DNA of 64,000 nucleotides from Flavobacterium sp. J27 (GCF_004303025.1 NZ_PJQW01000002.1:344667-408666), one strand, 5' to 3'. Counted from the first letter of the stretch, positions 51,320 to 59,900 are shown. The notes: generated by a model not told the origin, from the sequence alone. Program-made: numbers and translations.

Positions 51320-51856
51320 TTATAAAAATGTAAAAGTATACCCAAAATTTAGTGTTACCACAGGAGTACCATCATCTGGAAAGTTATAACCATGGTTTAC
51401 GATTTCAATAAATACACTTTGTAGATTATCATTTTTAGTTATATTTCCTAAAGCAATAGTATATTTTCTTAAAAATCCATGTAAGTTTTCAGGACCAATT
51501 TGAAAACTCTTCCCATAACCAAAAGAAAAAATAAGTTTTATTTCATCATCTATTTCTAAAGCTAATTTGCTATTCAAATAAACAGGTAAAATACCCGTTG
51601 TATGTCTAAAATTAGCATCCATACCACTATGCAGTCCTAAAAAGAAAATGTTTTCCTCATCATGAAGTCCAATTCCTCCTCTAAAATTTAATCCACCTGG
51701 TTCATAAAGAGTAGTATTCCCTTCACTATCTTTAATAAAAAATGATGAAACTACTCCTATTTCACCTTCATAATAGATTTTAGCTCCTGTGAATTGTGCA
51801 TTTATAAACTGACTGAAACTGGCAAGTATTATTAAAGAAAGTAAATTTAGTTTCAT
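51320..51856 (-). CDS. Outer-membrane beta-barrel-like hypothetical protein
   Basis: 178 residues with signal peptide (SLIILASFSQFINAQ). The mature part alternates aromatic/polar residues in strands (FRGGIGLHDEENIFFLGLHS, TPVVTLNFGYTFTFL) and ends in an aromatic C-terminal Leu after Phe, typical of outer-membrane barrels. Small barrel; function unknown. Alone, convergent with the kinase operon. Confidence 0.5.
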   Translation of the reverse strand: MKLNLLSLIILASFSQFINAQFTGAKIYYEGEIGVVSSFFIKDSEGNTTLYEPGGLNFRGGIGLHDEENIFFLGLHSGMDANFRHTTGILPVYLNSKLALEIDDEIKLIFSFGYGKSFQIGPENLHGFLRKYTIALGNITKNDNLQSVFIEIVNHGYNFPDDGTPVVTLNFGYTFTFL

Positions 51857-51934
51857 AGATTAATAGTAGGTGTTAATTTAAAACAGCTTTTTTTAAAATA
51901 ATCTTGTTCTTATTTAAATGCTGGCAAAGATAAC

Positions 51935-52735
51935 TTATAAACCAAAAAAATCAAGTGTGTTTTTTACTATTATTTCATTTAAATCAGCAACATCAATTTG
52001 TTTAATTAAAGCCAAATAATCAGCTACATAAGGTAAAAATGCGGGTTCATTTCTTCTTTGGTGTTCCTTTCTTAAGTTTGTTTTAGAAATGTTTTTAGGT
52101 AGCATAAAGGGAGCATCAGTTTCTATCATAATTCTATCCATTGGAACATAATGAAGTACTTCTTTCAAATGCGCAAATCTTTTTTTATCAGTAATTGCTC
52201 CTGTAAAACCGAGATAAAAACCTTTGTCTAAATAAGCCTTTGCCTCACTTATTGATCCTGTAAAACAATGTACTACTGCTTTAGGTAATTGCGATATAAA
52301 ATCGTTTGTAATAGCCATAAAACGAATAAAAGCTGCTCTTTCATGTAGAAAAAGTGGTTTTTGTATTTCACAGGCTAATTCTAATTGAGCTTTATAGCAT
52401 TGCTCTTGTTGTATTCTAGGTGAAAAATCGCGATCAAAATCGAGTCCGCACTCTCCTACTGCAACAACTTCTTTATTTTCTAATAGTTTTCTAAGTTTAG
52501 CTATGCTTTGGTTATCCATACTTTTAGCATCATGTGGATGAATGCCTGCTGTACTGTATAAAATGTTAGGAAAATCTTCTGCAATTCTAAAGGCTTCTTG
52601 ACTACCTTTTACGCTTGTTCCGGTAAGAATTATTTTTGAAACTCCTGCTCTTATCGCCTTATTAATGACAGTTTCTTTATCATTTTGGAATTGCTTATTC
52701 GTTAAGTTGATTCCTATATCTATATAATTATTCAT
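51935..52735 (-). CDS. TatD family DNase
   Basis: 266 residues from ATG 52735 (MNNYIDIGINLTNKQFQ), chosen because an earlier ATG lies in the upstream gene. TatD motifs: AGIHPHDAKS, VGECGLDFDRD, LFLHERAAF, VVHCFTGSISEAK and IETDAPFMLPK. These give the metal-binding His, Asp and Glu set of the amidohydrolase-fold 3-prime exonuclease. It overlaps the upstream small gene by 8 bp and is in the operon following palindrome copy C. Confidence 0.9.
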   Translation of the reverse strand: MNNYIDIGINLTNKQFQNDKETVINKAIRAGVSKIILTGTSVKGSQEAFRIAEDFPNILYSTAGIHPHDAKSMDNQSIAKLRKLLENKEVVAVGECGLDFDRDFSPRIQQEQCYKAQLELACEIQKPLFLHERAAFIRFMAITNDFISQLPKAVVHCFTGSISEAKAYLDKGFYLGFTGAITDKKRFAHLKEVLHYVPMDRIMIETDAPFMLPKNISKTNLRKEHQRRNEPAFLPYVADYLALIKQIDVADLNEIIVKNTLDFFGL

Positions 52736-53093
52736 ATTGGTAATGCCTTCCAGATGGCGTTTTCTTGTTAGTTTTAAATAATACTGTAATAACATTATTC
52801 CTCTTTATCGCATCGTTTAATTGTTTATAAGATCTATAACTGGTATAAACAGAGGAAATTTTGTCATTATGTTCTTTAAATTTTATTTTTACTTTAATAC
52901 TTTTCTTAGGTTTCTTTTTGATTACAGGATTTCTAATTGCATTTGCGTCGTTTTGTTCTAAAGCAATGGCTTCTTCTACAACTACTTCTTCCGTAGCACG
53001 CCATTTTCTATTAGCGATTTTTTTCCAATAAGGACGCAAATGTTTAGCACGTTCATAACCTCGATATGGTCCTTTGTTATAGAGATTTTTCAT
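52728..53093 (-). CDS. Basic hypothetical protein preceding TatD
   Basis: 121 residues, strongly basic with a Lys-rich middle (KKKPKKSIKVKIKFKEHNDK). It begins MKNLYNKGPYRGYERAKHLR; the N-terminus looks nucleic-acid binding. No family recognised. Stop overlaps the TatD start by 8 bp, so translation is coupled. It is preceded by a -7-like box TATATTTTG and the palindrome at 53126. Confidence 0.5.
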   Translation of the reverse strand: MKNLYNKGPYRGYERAKHLRPYWKKIANRKWRATEEVVVEEAIALEQNDANAIRNPVIKKKPKKSIKVKIKFKEHNDKISSVYTSYRSYKQLNDAIKRNNVITVLFKTNKKTPSGRHYQYE

Positions 53094-53115
53094 TTGTTGG
53101 AATTTGACAAATCTT

Positions 53116-53124
53116 CAAAATATA
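53116..53124 (-). promoter_or_regulatory. -7-like box TATATTTTG of the TatD operon
   Basis: TATATTTTG on the minus strand, 23 bp before the ATG at 53093 and one base from palindrome C, which would cover the -33 region. Confidence 0.5.
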
Positions 53125-53125
53125 G

Positions 53126-53144
53126 TGCGCAATTATTTTGCGCT
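53126..53144 (-). promoter_or_regulatory. 19-bp palindrome, copy C
   Basis: TGCGCAATTATTTTGCGCT: same 7-5-7 architecture with TTATT spacer. It lies adjacent to the -7-like box of the 121-residue protein/TatD operon, an operator-like position. Confidence 0.65.
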
Positions 53145-53176
53145 AGATAATTTTTATACAAAAACAACCCCTTACA

Positions 53177-53707
53177 TTATAAATCTAATTGTGGAAAAAC
53201 AACTTCTTTGATATAATCGTCAATAAAACCATATTCGATACCTAATTTTTTAATTTTTTCTTTTCTTTTTAGCAACTCTGGTCTTATCTTTAAAGCTATA
53301 ATCTCTCGTTCATTCTCTTCTTCTTTAGTAATTGTCTCTTCCATAGGAAAACTATAATCGTATAATAAAACACATAAGGTTTCTAAAAGCGTTGCTCTTT
53401 TTGAAAGTAAAAAATCTGAATTATCAATTCCACTTAGCAATAGCTTCAAATGTTTTAATTCTGCCAAAATTATATGTTCATCTTGAGAATAAAAGTGTAG
53501 CCCTTCAGTTTTACCCAATTCATCAAAAAGTATTTCATCATACCATTGTATTGGTCCAAAGGTTGTTCTTAGAAAAATATTTGAATTTCAAAAGGAACAA
53601 TCAAACTTTGTCTCTCTCAATTCTTCAAAAACCATTTCTCTTTTTGTTAAAAATTCTTTAGTAGTTTTATTACATTTTTTACATTGACCTTCTTTTATGT
53701 ATTTCAT
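53177..53707 (-). pseudogene. Zinc-ribbon protein gene interrupted by an in-frame TGA
   Basis: The frame from ATG 53707 is open for 39 codons, meets TGA at 53588-53590, and continues in the same frame for 136 more codons. The first part has CKKC at residues 9-12 and DCSF then TGA at residues 37-40, so the stop falls exactly where the fourth cysteine of a CxxC...CxxC zinc ribbon is expected. The rest is helical and charged (LGKTEGLHFYSQDEHIILAE). A TGT or TGC to TGA change, a sequencing error, or recoding could explain this. A TTG at 53518 could restart translation. Confidence 0.7.
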
Positions 53708-53711
53708 TTAT

Positions 53712-54401
53712 TTACTCATTTAAAAATTGTTCTAAAAAACCAATAAATTGTTTTCCATTACTACTCCAACGCATTCCCTGACCATTTGCTAAACGGATTT
53801 CATAAACCAAACCATGCTTATAATGATAAAAAATGTTCCACCAAGTTGTTTTTTCAAAGAAAATTTCAATTTGAATCTTAATTTTACTTTCTTTAGCTTT
53901 TTGGTTACCTTTTAGTTTTTCAAAAATACTTTCAGGATAACGTCCTACGTGTTTTTCCCATGCTTTTACAACCACAGTTGTTTCTCTGTTTAAAGGTTGA
54001 AAGCAACTTTCTAAAAGAACCGCTTTAAGAGGTGGAATAGCTTCAAAGTCTTGTTTACTTGCTGAAGTAATTCGTTGTCCCATTAACCATAATATTGTTG
54101 AAAAAGGAGTGTTTTCGATTAGATAACAAATCTCTTTTACATCTATATTATTTTCATTGATAAAAACGGTTTTAAATTGAGATACAATTTCAGGATAGTT
54201 ATGCACTATTTCATCAACAAAATAAGGCTGTCTAGAATTATTTGGGATTTCATAAAAGCGTTTTACCAATTCTATTGAAAAAAAATGAAGGATTTCCTCT
54301 TGCAAAAAAGCGGCATATTTTCTTTTCCATTCTAAAGAAAAAAAAGCTTTTGATTCTAGTAGAAGAGCTTCAATTTTTTGTTGAAAACTAGTAGTATTCA
54401 T
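53712..54401 (-). CDS. Conserved hypothetical protein
   Basis: 229 residues, soluble, mostly helical, then beta at the C-terminus. Motifs: LEWKRKYAAFLQEEILHFFS, LWLMGQRITSASKQDFEAIP and the end LANGQGMRWSSNGKQFIGFL. No known family. It sits 4 bp after the DUF434-type gene on the same strand, so it is co-expressed with it, and is followed after 4 bp by the broken zinc-ribbon gene. Confidence 0.5.
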   Translation of the reverse strand: MNTTSFQQKIEALLLESKAFFSLEWKRKYAAFLQEEILHFFSIELVKRFYEIPNNSRQPYFVDEIVHNYPEIVSQFKTVFINENNIDVKEICYLIENTPFSTILWLMGQRITSASKQDFEAIPPLKAVLLESCFQPLNRETTVVVKAWEKHVGRYPESIFEKLKGNQKAKESKIKIQIEIFFEKTTWWNIFYHYKHGLVYEIRLANGQGMRWSSNGKQFIGFLEQFLNE

Positions 54402-54406
54402 CTTTA

Positions 54407-55132
54407 TCAGATCTTTAAATTACTGTTAAATATTACTTTAGAAGTTAGTTTTTGTTCAATTAAATAGCCCGCCAAATTAAACCATAACTTAGCATGATCC
54501 AATACTATTTTATCTGAAGAAACAACAATTGCATCTCTTTCAATTAAAGTTTTATCGGCATTGTCTTCCAAAAAAACACTCCAATTTAAATTATTAAATA
54601 CTGCCACAGCTTCAATTTTTGCTTTTATTCTCCCGCTATTAGAAACTTGTTTATCGAAAATCCATTGAATATTATATAATTTACTTTCCTTAAAGAAATT
54701 GAATACTAAATTAATTGCCTGTTCCGTTTGATTAACCATTTTATAATTTCTATGCACACTAGATAAATCACGATAACAGCCATCTAGTCCTTTAAAAATA
54801 TATGCGTTTGATAAGGCGCTTTCTAATAAAATAAGTAAATTAAACCCATCTATCACTAACTTTTTACAGGCTAAACCTTCATATTGTATTTCGTTCTTTT
54901 TTCTAAGCATTACTTGTTTGTTTGAAGCACTCATGCCTTGCACAGCTTTTTGTTGACGACTGGCTAATTTATACCGATTTCCTACTAAAGACAAAGCATT
55001 TTTTTCAGAATAACCACGCGTTAACAGATAATGCATATCTTTTGTTGCTTCATGAATTGCAATTCTAAATTTTAGTGTTTCAAAAAAGAAATCATCTTTG
55101 GCTTCTTTTCCTCTATTGATTTGTTTAGACAT
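54407..55132 (-). CDS. DUF434/DUF5616 family protein
   Basis: 241 residues from the second ATG at 55132 (MSKQINRGKEAKDDFFF); an ATG at 55141 is three codons earlier. Residues about 15-65 (IHEATKDMHYLLTRGYSEKN and the following basic ALSLVGNRYKLASRQQKAV) are DUF434. The rest (KKLVIDGFNLLILLESAL, then DAIVVSSDKIVLDHAKLW) is the associated PIN-like DUF5616 nuclease-fold. Such proteins recur in RNA-repair neighbourhoods (recalled). It has a -7 box TACCTTTG and palindrome D upstream. Confidence 0.7.
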   Translation of the reverse strand: MSKQINRGKEAKDDFFFETLKFRIAIHEATKDMHYLLTRGYSEKNALSLVGNRYKLASRQQKAVQGMSASNKQVMLRKKNEIQYEGLACKKLVIDGFNLLILLESALSNAYIFKGLDGCYRDLSSVHRNYKMVNQTEQAINLVFNFFKESKLYNIQWIFDKQVSNSGRIKAKIEAVAVFNNLNWSVFLEDNADKTLIERDAIVVSSDKIVLDHAKLWFNLAGYLIEQKLTSKVIFNSNLKI

Positions 55133-55186
55133 TATTATCAAACTTCATGATTTATAAACTGTATTTTTTTACTCTATACTATTTAG

Positions 55187-55194
55187 CAAAGGTA
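55187..55194 (-). promoter_or_regulatory. Bacteroidota -7 box TACCTTTG
   Basis: TACCTTTG followed by C on the minus strand, about 55 bp before the DUF434 start. The 19-bp palindrome D begins 10 bp further upstream, covering the -33 region. Confidence 0.6.
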
Positions 55195-55204
55195 AAATTC
55201 AAAA

Positions 55205-55223
55205 TACGTAATTATTTTACGTA
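55205..55223 (-). promoter_or_regulatory. 19-bp palindrome, copy D
   Basis: TACGTAATTATTTTACGTA: perfect 7-bp arms around TTATT, the best-conserved copy. Positioned over the -33 region of the DUF434 promoter. Confidence 0.7.
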
Positions 55224-55226
55224 CTA

Positions 55227-55910
55227 CTAGTTAAAATATTCAGCATATTGCAAAAGTCGAAAATCAAAAGTATTAAAGTTTGAGTTTTTACTTTTTAAAT
55301 ATTGATATATAGGATTTTTACTAATAGAAATATTTGCAGCTCCAGAAACAGATGTTAAGGAAACTGTTTTGATTATTCTTTCCGTTTTTTCTTTTGAAGT
55401 TTCTGCAACGGGTAAAACAAATTGATGTATTCTGGGTATTTCATTTGAAATCAATTCCAATTTCTGACCATAAGATTTAAGTTGTTTTCTAAAAAAATAC
55501 TCAGGCCCGTTTTTGCTATTTCCCCCAGTAAAAAGTAAGGTTGAGATGTTAGGAAATTCATTTAAATACAGAATTAAATTACGCAAAATAACATTTTTCA
55601 TGCCTAAATCTGAAGCATCAATTTTAGTACGTTCGCAACTTTCAACTATATCACAAACTCCAATTTTATGTTTCATTAAGAATTCTTTTCGTTGCGTTAT
55701 GGCTTCTGTTGAATTGTCATATTTAAGATTCAAATTATGTATTTTATCGATATACAACCATAACGAATTATAATAACTGCCGTAACAAAAATCGACATCT
55801 TTTTCCAATAACACTCCTGTTGAAAATCGTGGAGGTGGTAAAGTGCCTACAATTAATTTTTCTGTATCGGGTTGAATAAAAGGGAGGTAAGGATGTTTAT
55901 GAAGGAACAC
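55227..55910 (-). CDS. Uracil-DNA-glycosylase-superfamily-like protein
   Basis: 227 residues from a GTG start at 55910; a TAA lies four codons upstream. LIVGTLPPPRFSTG resembles motif 1 of the MUG/UDG fold, FCYGSYYNSLWLYIDK the following region, and GVCDIVESCERTKIDASDLG, TLLFTGGNSKNG and FVLPVAETS the later motifs. The catalytic Asp of classical UDG is not obvious. It is likely a DNA base-excision-type or related nucleoside hydrolase fold. Sits in the cluster with DUF434, HD and TatD genes. Confidence 0.55.
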   Translation of the reverse strand: MFLHKHPYLPFIQPDTEKLIVGTLPPPRFSTGVLLEKDVDFCYGSYYNSLWLYIDKIHNLNLKYDNSTEAITQRKEFLMKHKIGVCDIVESCERTKIDASDLGMKNVILRNLILYLNEFPNISTLLFTGGNSKNGPEYFFRKQLKSYGQKLELISNEIPRIHQFVLPVAETSKEKTERIIKTVSLTSVSGAANISISKNPIYQYLKSKNSNFNTFDFRLLQYAEYFN

Positions 55911-56001
55911 AATAAATTCTTTTTAAGCTATTGTTTAATCACAAAATTAATATTTTTCAACAACTTAGGTAGATTACGCTCTCATAAAATGATTTTATTT
56001 C

Positions 56002-56020
56002 TACGTAATTGTTATACGTA
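56002..56020. promoter_or_regulatory. 19-bp palindrome, copy E
   Basis: TACGTAATTGTTATACGTA: same layout with TTGTT spacer. It lies 33 bp before the HD gene start and about 90 bp before the divergent UDG-like gene; a TATTTTTA box at 56036-56043 suggests the HD gene is the target. Confidence 0.65.
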
Positions 56021-56052
56021 GTAAAAAATAAATTGTATTTTTACTAAAAAAC

Positions 56053-56667
56053 ATGTCTTTGTACGCCATTTTTCATAATTTATTGTTACGTATAGGATTT
56101 GATAAGCTTACTATTAACAAGCATTGGGAAACGTTAGAAAAAGCTTATTCTTCTAAAAATAGAAAATATCATAATTTGACTCATTTGGAAAATATGATGA
56201 CGCTTTATAAACGAGATAAAGATAAATTAACACATTCCGATGAAATCGTATATGCACTTTTCTATCATGATATTATTTATAAAGTGACACGAAAAGATAA
56301 TGAGCTTGAAAGCGCAAAATTAGCAATAAAACTACTTCCAGAATTTGCTAAAATTGATAAAGAATTAGTTTTTGAAATGATTTGTGCAACTCAATTGCAT
56401 GAACATCAGGAAAAAGAAACTATCAATTGGTTACTTGATTTTGACTTACAAATATTGGCTTCACCTTGGGAGGAATACTTCATTTATTCTAAACAAATTA
56501 GGCAAGAATATAAAATTTATCCTAATATTCTTTATAACCCTGGACGTAAAAAAGCGCTACAACATTTTTTAGAAAGGGATTTCATTTTTCAAACAGAAGT
56601 TTTTAGAACACAATATGAAACAAAAGCAAGAGAAAATATTAAAAAAGAAATACTTTTATTATTATGA
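56053..56667 (+). CDS. HD-domain hydrolase-like protein
   Basis: 204 residues. HD superfamily pattern: KYHNLTHLENMMTLY (first His), YALFYHDIIYKVTRKDNE (HD doublet), and MICATQLHEHQE (later His). Matches a small HD family of unknown substrate in Bacteroidota and fungi, sometimes misannotated as a receptor subunit. HD proteins hydrolyse phosphates of nucleotides or RNA 2-prime,3-prime cyclic ends. Palindrome E lies directly upstream. It precedes the WYL regulator by 116 bp. Confidence 0.75.
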   Translation: MSLYAIFHNLLLRIGFDKLTINKHWETLEKAYSSKNRKYHNLTHLENMMTLYKRDKDKLTHSDEIVYALFYHDIIYKVTRKDNELESAKLAIKLLPEFAKIDKELVFEMICATQLHEHQEKETINWLLDFDLQILASPWEEYFIYSKQIRQEYKIYPNILYNPGRKKALQHFLERDFIFQTEVFRTQYETKARENIKKEILLLL

Positions 56668-56783
56668 CAAAAAAATCTCAATATAATTTCAATTGTATTT
56701 CTTTCTATTAAGATTACTAAAACTGACGGAATAAGAATACGTTTTAAATTTTTTAAACACAAGTAAACGAACTGAACTAAACT

Positions 56784-57809
56784 ATGGCACAAAATAAAAA
56801 CGCACTCATACGATATAAAACAATAGACAAATGTCTTCAAAACAAATACCGTCAATGGACATTAGATGATTTAATTGAAGCTTGTAGTGAAGCATTATAT
56901 GAATATGAAGGAAAAGAAACATCTGTAAGTAAACGGACGATTCAATTAGATATTCAGATGATGCGTAGTGAAAAATTAGGTTACAATGCCCCAATCGAAG
57001 TATATGATAAAAAATATTATCATTATGCACAAGATGATTTTTCAATTACAGATATTCCGTTAACAGAAACCGACATTAATGTTTTAACAGAAACCGTTTC
57101 TATGCTAAAACAATTTAAAGATTTTTCTTTGTTTCATGATGTATCTGACATTTTACAACGCTTAGAAGATAAAATTTACGCTGAAAAATCGCATACACAA
57201 CCTGTAATTCATTTGGATAAAAATGAAAATTTAAAAGGCTTGCATTTTTTAGATGAAATTTATCAAGCTATCGTTAAAAAAGTAGTTTTAATCATCTCGT
57301 ACAAATCCTTTAAATCTAAAGAAGCCCAACAACTTACTTTTCATCCTTTTTTGCTAAAAGAATTTAATAACCGATGGTTTTTAGTAGGTAGAACCAAAGC
57401 TAGCCAACCCATTACCAATTTAGCTTTAGATCGTATCGAAAAAATCGATTATGACTTTAATTTGTCTTTTTTAGAAGAGGAATTTAATGCGGAAGAATAT
57501 TATAAAAATATTGTGGGTGTTACGGTTAATCAAGGTTTGTATCCTGTGAAAATTGAGCTTTGGATTGATCAAATGAACGCTCCTTATGTCATCACAAAAC
57601 CTTTACATCATAGCCAAAGAATTATTGAAACTCATGAAGACGGGAGTATTGTGGTACATTTATTTTTAATACCAAATTATGAGTTAGAACGTTTATTATT
57701 AGGTTTTGGCAATGGATTAGAAGTTATAAAACCAAATAATTTAAGAAAAAGAATGATCCGCATTATAGAAAAAACCTATGAACGATATCAATCTAAAATA
57801 GCAGAATAA
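56784..57809 (+). CDS. WYL-domain transcriptional regulator (YafY type)
   Basis: 341 residues. N-terminal winged HTH (RYKTIDKCLQNKYRQWTLDD, KRTIQLDIQMMRSEKLGYNA), WYL domain with FHPFLLKEFNNRWFLVG (about residue 185-205), and the C-terminal WCX extension. WYL proteins sense nucleic acid or nucleotides and often control phage-defence or DNA/RNA-repair genes. It adjoins the HD/UDG-like/DUF434/TatD cluster and is the best candidate binder of the 19-bp palindromes. No such site precedes its own gene. Confidence 0.85.
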   Translation: MAQNKNALIRYKTIDKCLQNKYRQWTLDDLIEACSEALYEYEGKETSVSKRTIQLDIQMMRSEKLGYNAPIEVYDKKYYHYAQDDFSITDIPLTETDINVLTETVSMLKQFKDFSLFHDVSDILQRLEDKIYAEKSHTQPVIHLDKNENLKGLHFLDEIYQAIVKKVVLIISYKSFKSKEAQQLTFHPFLLKEFNNRWFLVGRTKASQPITNLALDRIEKIDYDFNLSFLEEEFNAEEYYKNIVGVTVNQGLYPVKIELWIDQMNAPYVITKPLHHSQRIIETHEDGSIVVHLFLIPNYELERLLLGFGNGLEVIKPNNLRKRMIRIIEKTYERYQSKIAE

Positions 57810-57842
57810 AAAAACGGAACTACTATAGTTCCGTTTTTTTTG
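57808..57842. terminator. Bidirectional rho-independent terminator
   Basis: AACGGAACTA and TAGTTCCGTT pair over 10 bp with A- and T-runs on both sides, between convergent genes. Confidence 0.85.
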
Positions 57843-57858
57843 TTAAAAGTAACAGGTA

Positions 57859-58746
57859 TTATTTTAAAACAAAACTTGTTTTAGAAACATTTTCACCTTT
57901 TTCGCTAAATACATTTACAAAATATGTACCCGCTTCAAAGTTGTCTCCTGCTAATTCTTCAGTAACTTGTACCGATTTATTTTCGTACTTAACAGTAGTA
58001 ATAAAACTATATGTTAATGTTTGATCTTCTCCCATTGGAATTGTTTTCTTCTCCCCTAAGATATTTCCTTTAGTGTCCATCACCTGAACATAGTATTTTC
58101 TATCTCCAGAAGAAGCAATTTGATTTTCAGCAATTACAAAACTAATTTTTAATTTATCTGCTCTACTTGCTTTTGTTGTTTCTACTTGTTTTCCAGAACT
58201 TCTTTCTTTAACAGCTAATACATTTAAGTTTAGTACTGCTAATTTAGATGCTTTTTCAATAGTTTTAGTCATGTTGTTGTTTTGAACTAAAAGTGTATCA
58301 GTAAACTTTCTGTTTTCTTCTAAAACAGTATTTGTACTGTCTAAAGAAGTGGTTAAAGAAACATTTTGTTCTTTTAATAATTTGTTTTCAGCTACCAAAT
58401 TATCCATTTCTCTTTTTAAACGGAAATACTCTCCTTTGTATCTTTCCATTGCTTTGGCATCACCTTTAGATTTTTCTAATTCTTCTAAAAGTTTTGTCAT
58501 TTCTTCTTTTTGCTCATCAATCTCGCCTTTTAATGCAGTATTTTCTCCTGACATTGCCTCTAATTCAGCGATTCTAGCTTTGATATCGTCTTCTAAAGCT
58601 GTTTTTTCAGTAGTTAATTCTGTTAACTGTTTTTTATTATCAGAGGTTAATTTATAAATATAACCGATACTACCTAACAACAATAATGCTAATACAACTA
58701 TTGCCGCTTTTAAACCTGAGTTACTCTTTGTGTTTGTGTTTTCTTC
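57859..58746 (-). CDS. Membrane-anchored coiled-coil protein
   Basis: 295 residues from ATG 58746; an earlier ATG at 58782 lies within the -7 box at 58780-58787, so it is rejected. One membrane helix near residues 15-33 (AAIVVLALLLLGSIGYIYKL), a long coiled coil from about 40 to 175 rich in Glu/Lys, then a beta-rich C-terminal domain (AENQIASSGDRKYYVQVMDT). Resembles a Bacteroidota cell-envelope structural protein; function unknown. Confidence 0.65.
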   Translation of the reverse strand, partial: EENTNTKSNSGLKAAIVVLALLLLGSIGYIYKLTSDNKKQLTELTTEKTALEDDIKARIAELEAMSGENTALKGEIDEQKEEMTKLLEELEKSKGDAKAMERYKGEYFRLKREMDNLVAENKLLKEQNVSLTTSLDSTNTVLEENRKFTDTLLVQNNNMTKTIEKASKLAVLNLNVLAVKERSSGKQVETTKASRADKLKISFVIAENQIASSGDRKYYVQVMDTKGNILGEKKTIPMGEDQTLTYSFITTVKYENKSVQVTEELAGDNFEAGTYFVNVFSEKGENVSKTSFVLK

Positions 58747-58779
58747 CATAAATTTTTGGTGATTACTTAATTTTTTAAA

Positions 58780-58787
58780 CAAATGTA
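58780..58787 (-). promoter_or_regulatory. Bacteroidota -7 box TACATTTG
   Basis: TACATTTG on the minus strand, 33 bp before ATG 58746, which fixes the start of the coiled-coil gene. Confidence 0.65.
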
Positions 58788-58868
58788 CAATTTATAAAGT
58801 ATTTATTCAATCTTAGAACGAAAGTTATATTAAAATAGTATTTTTGATGTGAAATTTTTTTAAAAAAA

Positions 58869-59900
58869 ATGGAAAAGATCAACTTATTAACCGTTAAGGA
58901 ATTGGCCAAAATTACCCATCACAGAAGTGGTGAAATAAAATTAGGTGAAAAAGTAATAACTATCCCATCAAATGAAAATATTTGGGAATTTATATCCAAA
59001 TGTGATGCTCAATTTGTTGTTTTTGGGATTCCAGAAGACATTGGTGTCAAAGCAAATTTAGGAAGAGTGGGAACAGCTTCTGCTTATGAAAGTGCTTTAA
59101 AAAGCTTGGTAAATGTACAACATAATAAATTTTGTAAAGGAAACAATATAATTGTATTAGGTCATTTAGAGGTTACTGAAGAACTTCAAGAAGCAAATGA
59201 ACTAAAGATATCAAACAAAGAACACAAAAAGAGGCTTTTTACATTAGTAGAAAAAATAGATAAAGAAGTGTCGCATATTATTCATCAAATTATAAAATGC
59301 GATAAAATTCCTATTGTAATTGGTGGTGGACATAACAATGCTTACGGAAATATAAAAGGACTAGCATTGGCAAAAGGGAAGCCGGTAAATGCTATTAATT
59401 TTGATGCTCATACCGATTTTAGAATTTTAGAAGGTAGGCACTCTGGTAATGGTTTTAGTTATGCATTTGAAGAAGGTTTTCTTAAAAAATATTTTGTCTT
59501 TGGTTTACATGAAAATTTTGTTTCTAAAAGCGTTTTCAATTCTATAAAAGAGCAAGATACGAGGTTAAAATATGTTTCTTATGAAGAAATTGAAGTGAGA
59601 AAACAAAAAAACTTTGCATCTCAATTAGAAGAAGGATTAGCCTTTATAAAGCAAGATCCTTTTGGAATTGAATTAGATTTAGATGCCATTCCTCATATTT
59701 ACTCTAGCGCCATGACTTTGAGTGGCTTTAGTGTACAGCAAGCAAGAGAATACATTCATTACTTTGGGAAACATAAAAACGCAGCTTATTTGCATATTTG
59801 TGAAGGAGCACCAGATCTAGATTTAACAAATAACAATCATTTAACTGGAAAATTAATGGCTTATTTAATAACCGATTTTATAAAAAGTAAAGTTTTGTAA
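58869..59900 (+). CDS. Arginase/formimidoylglutamase family hydrolase
   Basis: 343 residues. Ureohydrolase motifs: IPIVIGGGHNNAYGNIKGLA, AINFDAHTDFRILEGRHSGN, and GIELDLDAIPHIYSSAM, giving the binuclear manganese ligands (His, three Asp plus the DxD pair). The GGGHNNAYG form with Asn is that of the formimidoylglutamase-like/arginase branch in Bacteroidota. Likely in histidine or arginine catabolism; no hut or arg genes are adjacent. Confidence 0.8.
   Translation: MEKINLLTVKELAKITHHRSGEIKLGEKVITIPSNENIWEFISKCDAQFVVFGIPEDIGVKANLGRVGTASAYESALKSLVNVQHNKFCKGNNIIVLGHLEVTEELQEANELKISNKEHKKRLFTLVEKIDKEVSHIIHQIIKCDKIPIVIGGGHNNAYGNIKGLALAKGKPVNAINFDAHTDFRILEGRHSGNGFSYAFEEGFLKKYFVFGLHENFVSKSVFNSIKEQDTRLKYVSYEEIEVRKQKNFASQLEEGLAFIKQDPFGIELDLDAIPHIYSSAMTLSGFSVQQAREYIHYFGKHKNAAYLHICEGAPDLDLTNNNHLTGKLMAYLITDFIKSKVL

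Noticed and set aside
53588-53590. Selenocysteine at the in-frame TGA
   Set aside because: Not accepted as the leading reading: no convincing SECIS-like hairpin follows, structural zinc sites normally use Cys, and flavobacteria generally lack the Sec machinery. Kept only as an alternative.
56589-57045. Minus-strand frames opposite the HD and WYL genes
   Set aside because: Both are shadows of clear genes on the other strand, rich in Cys/Phe/Ile as expected for antisense of A/T-rich coding DNA.
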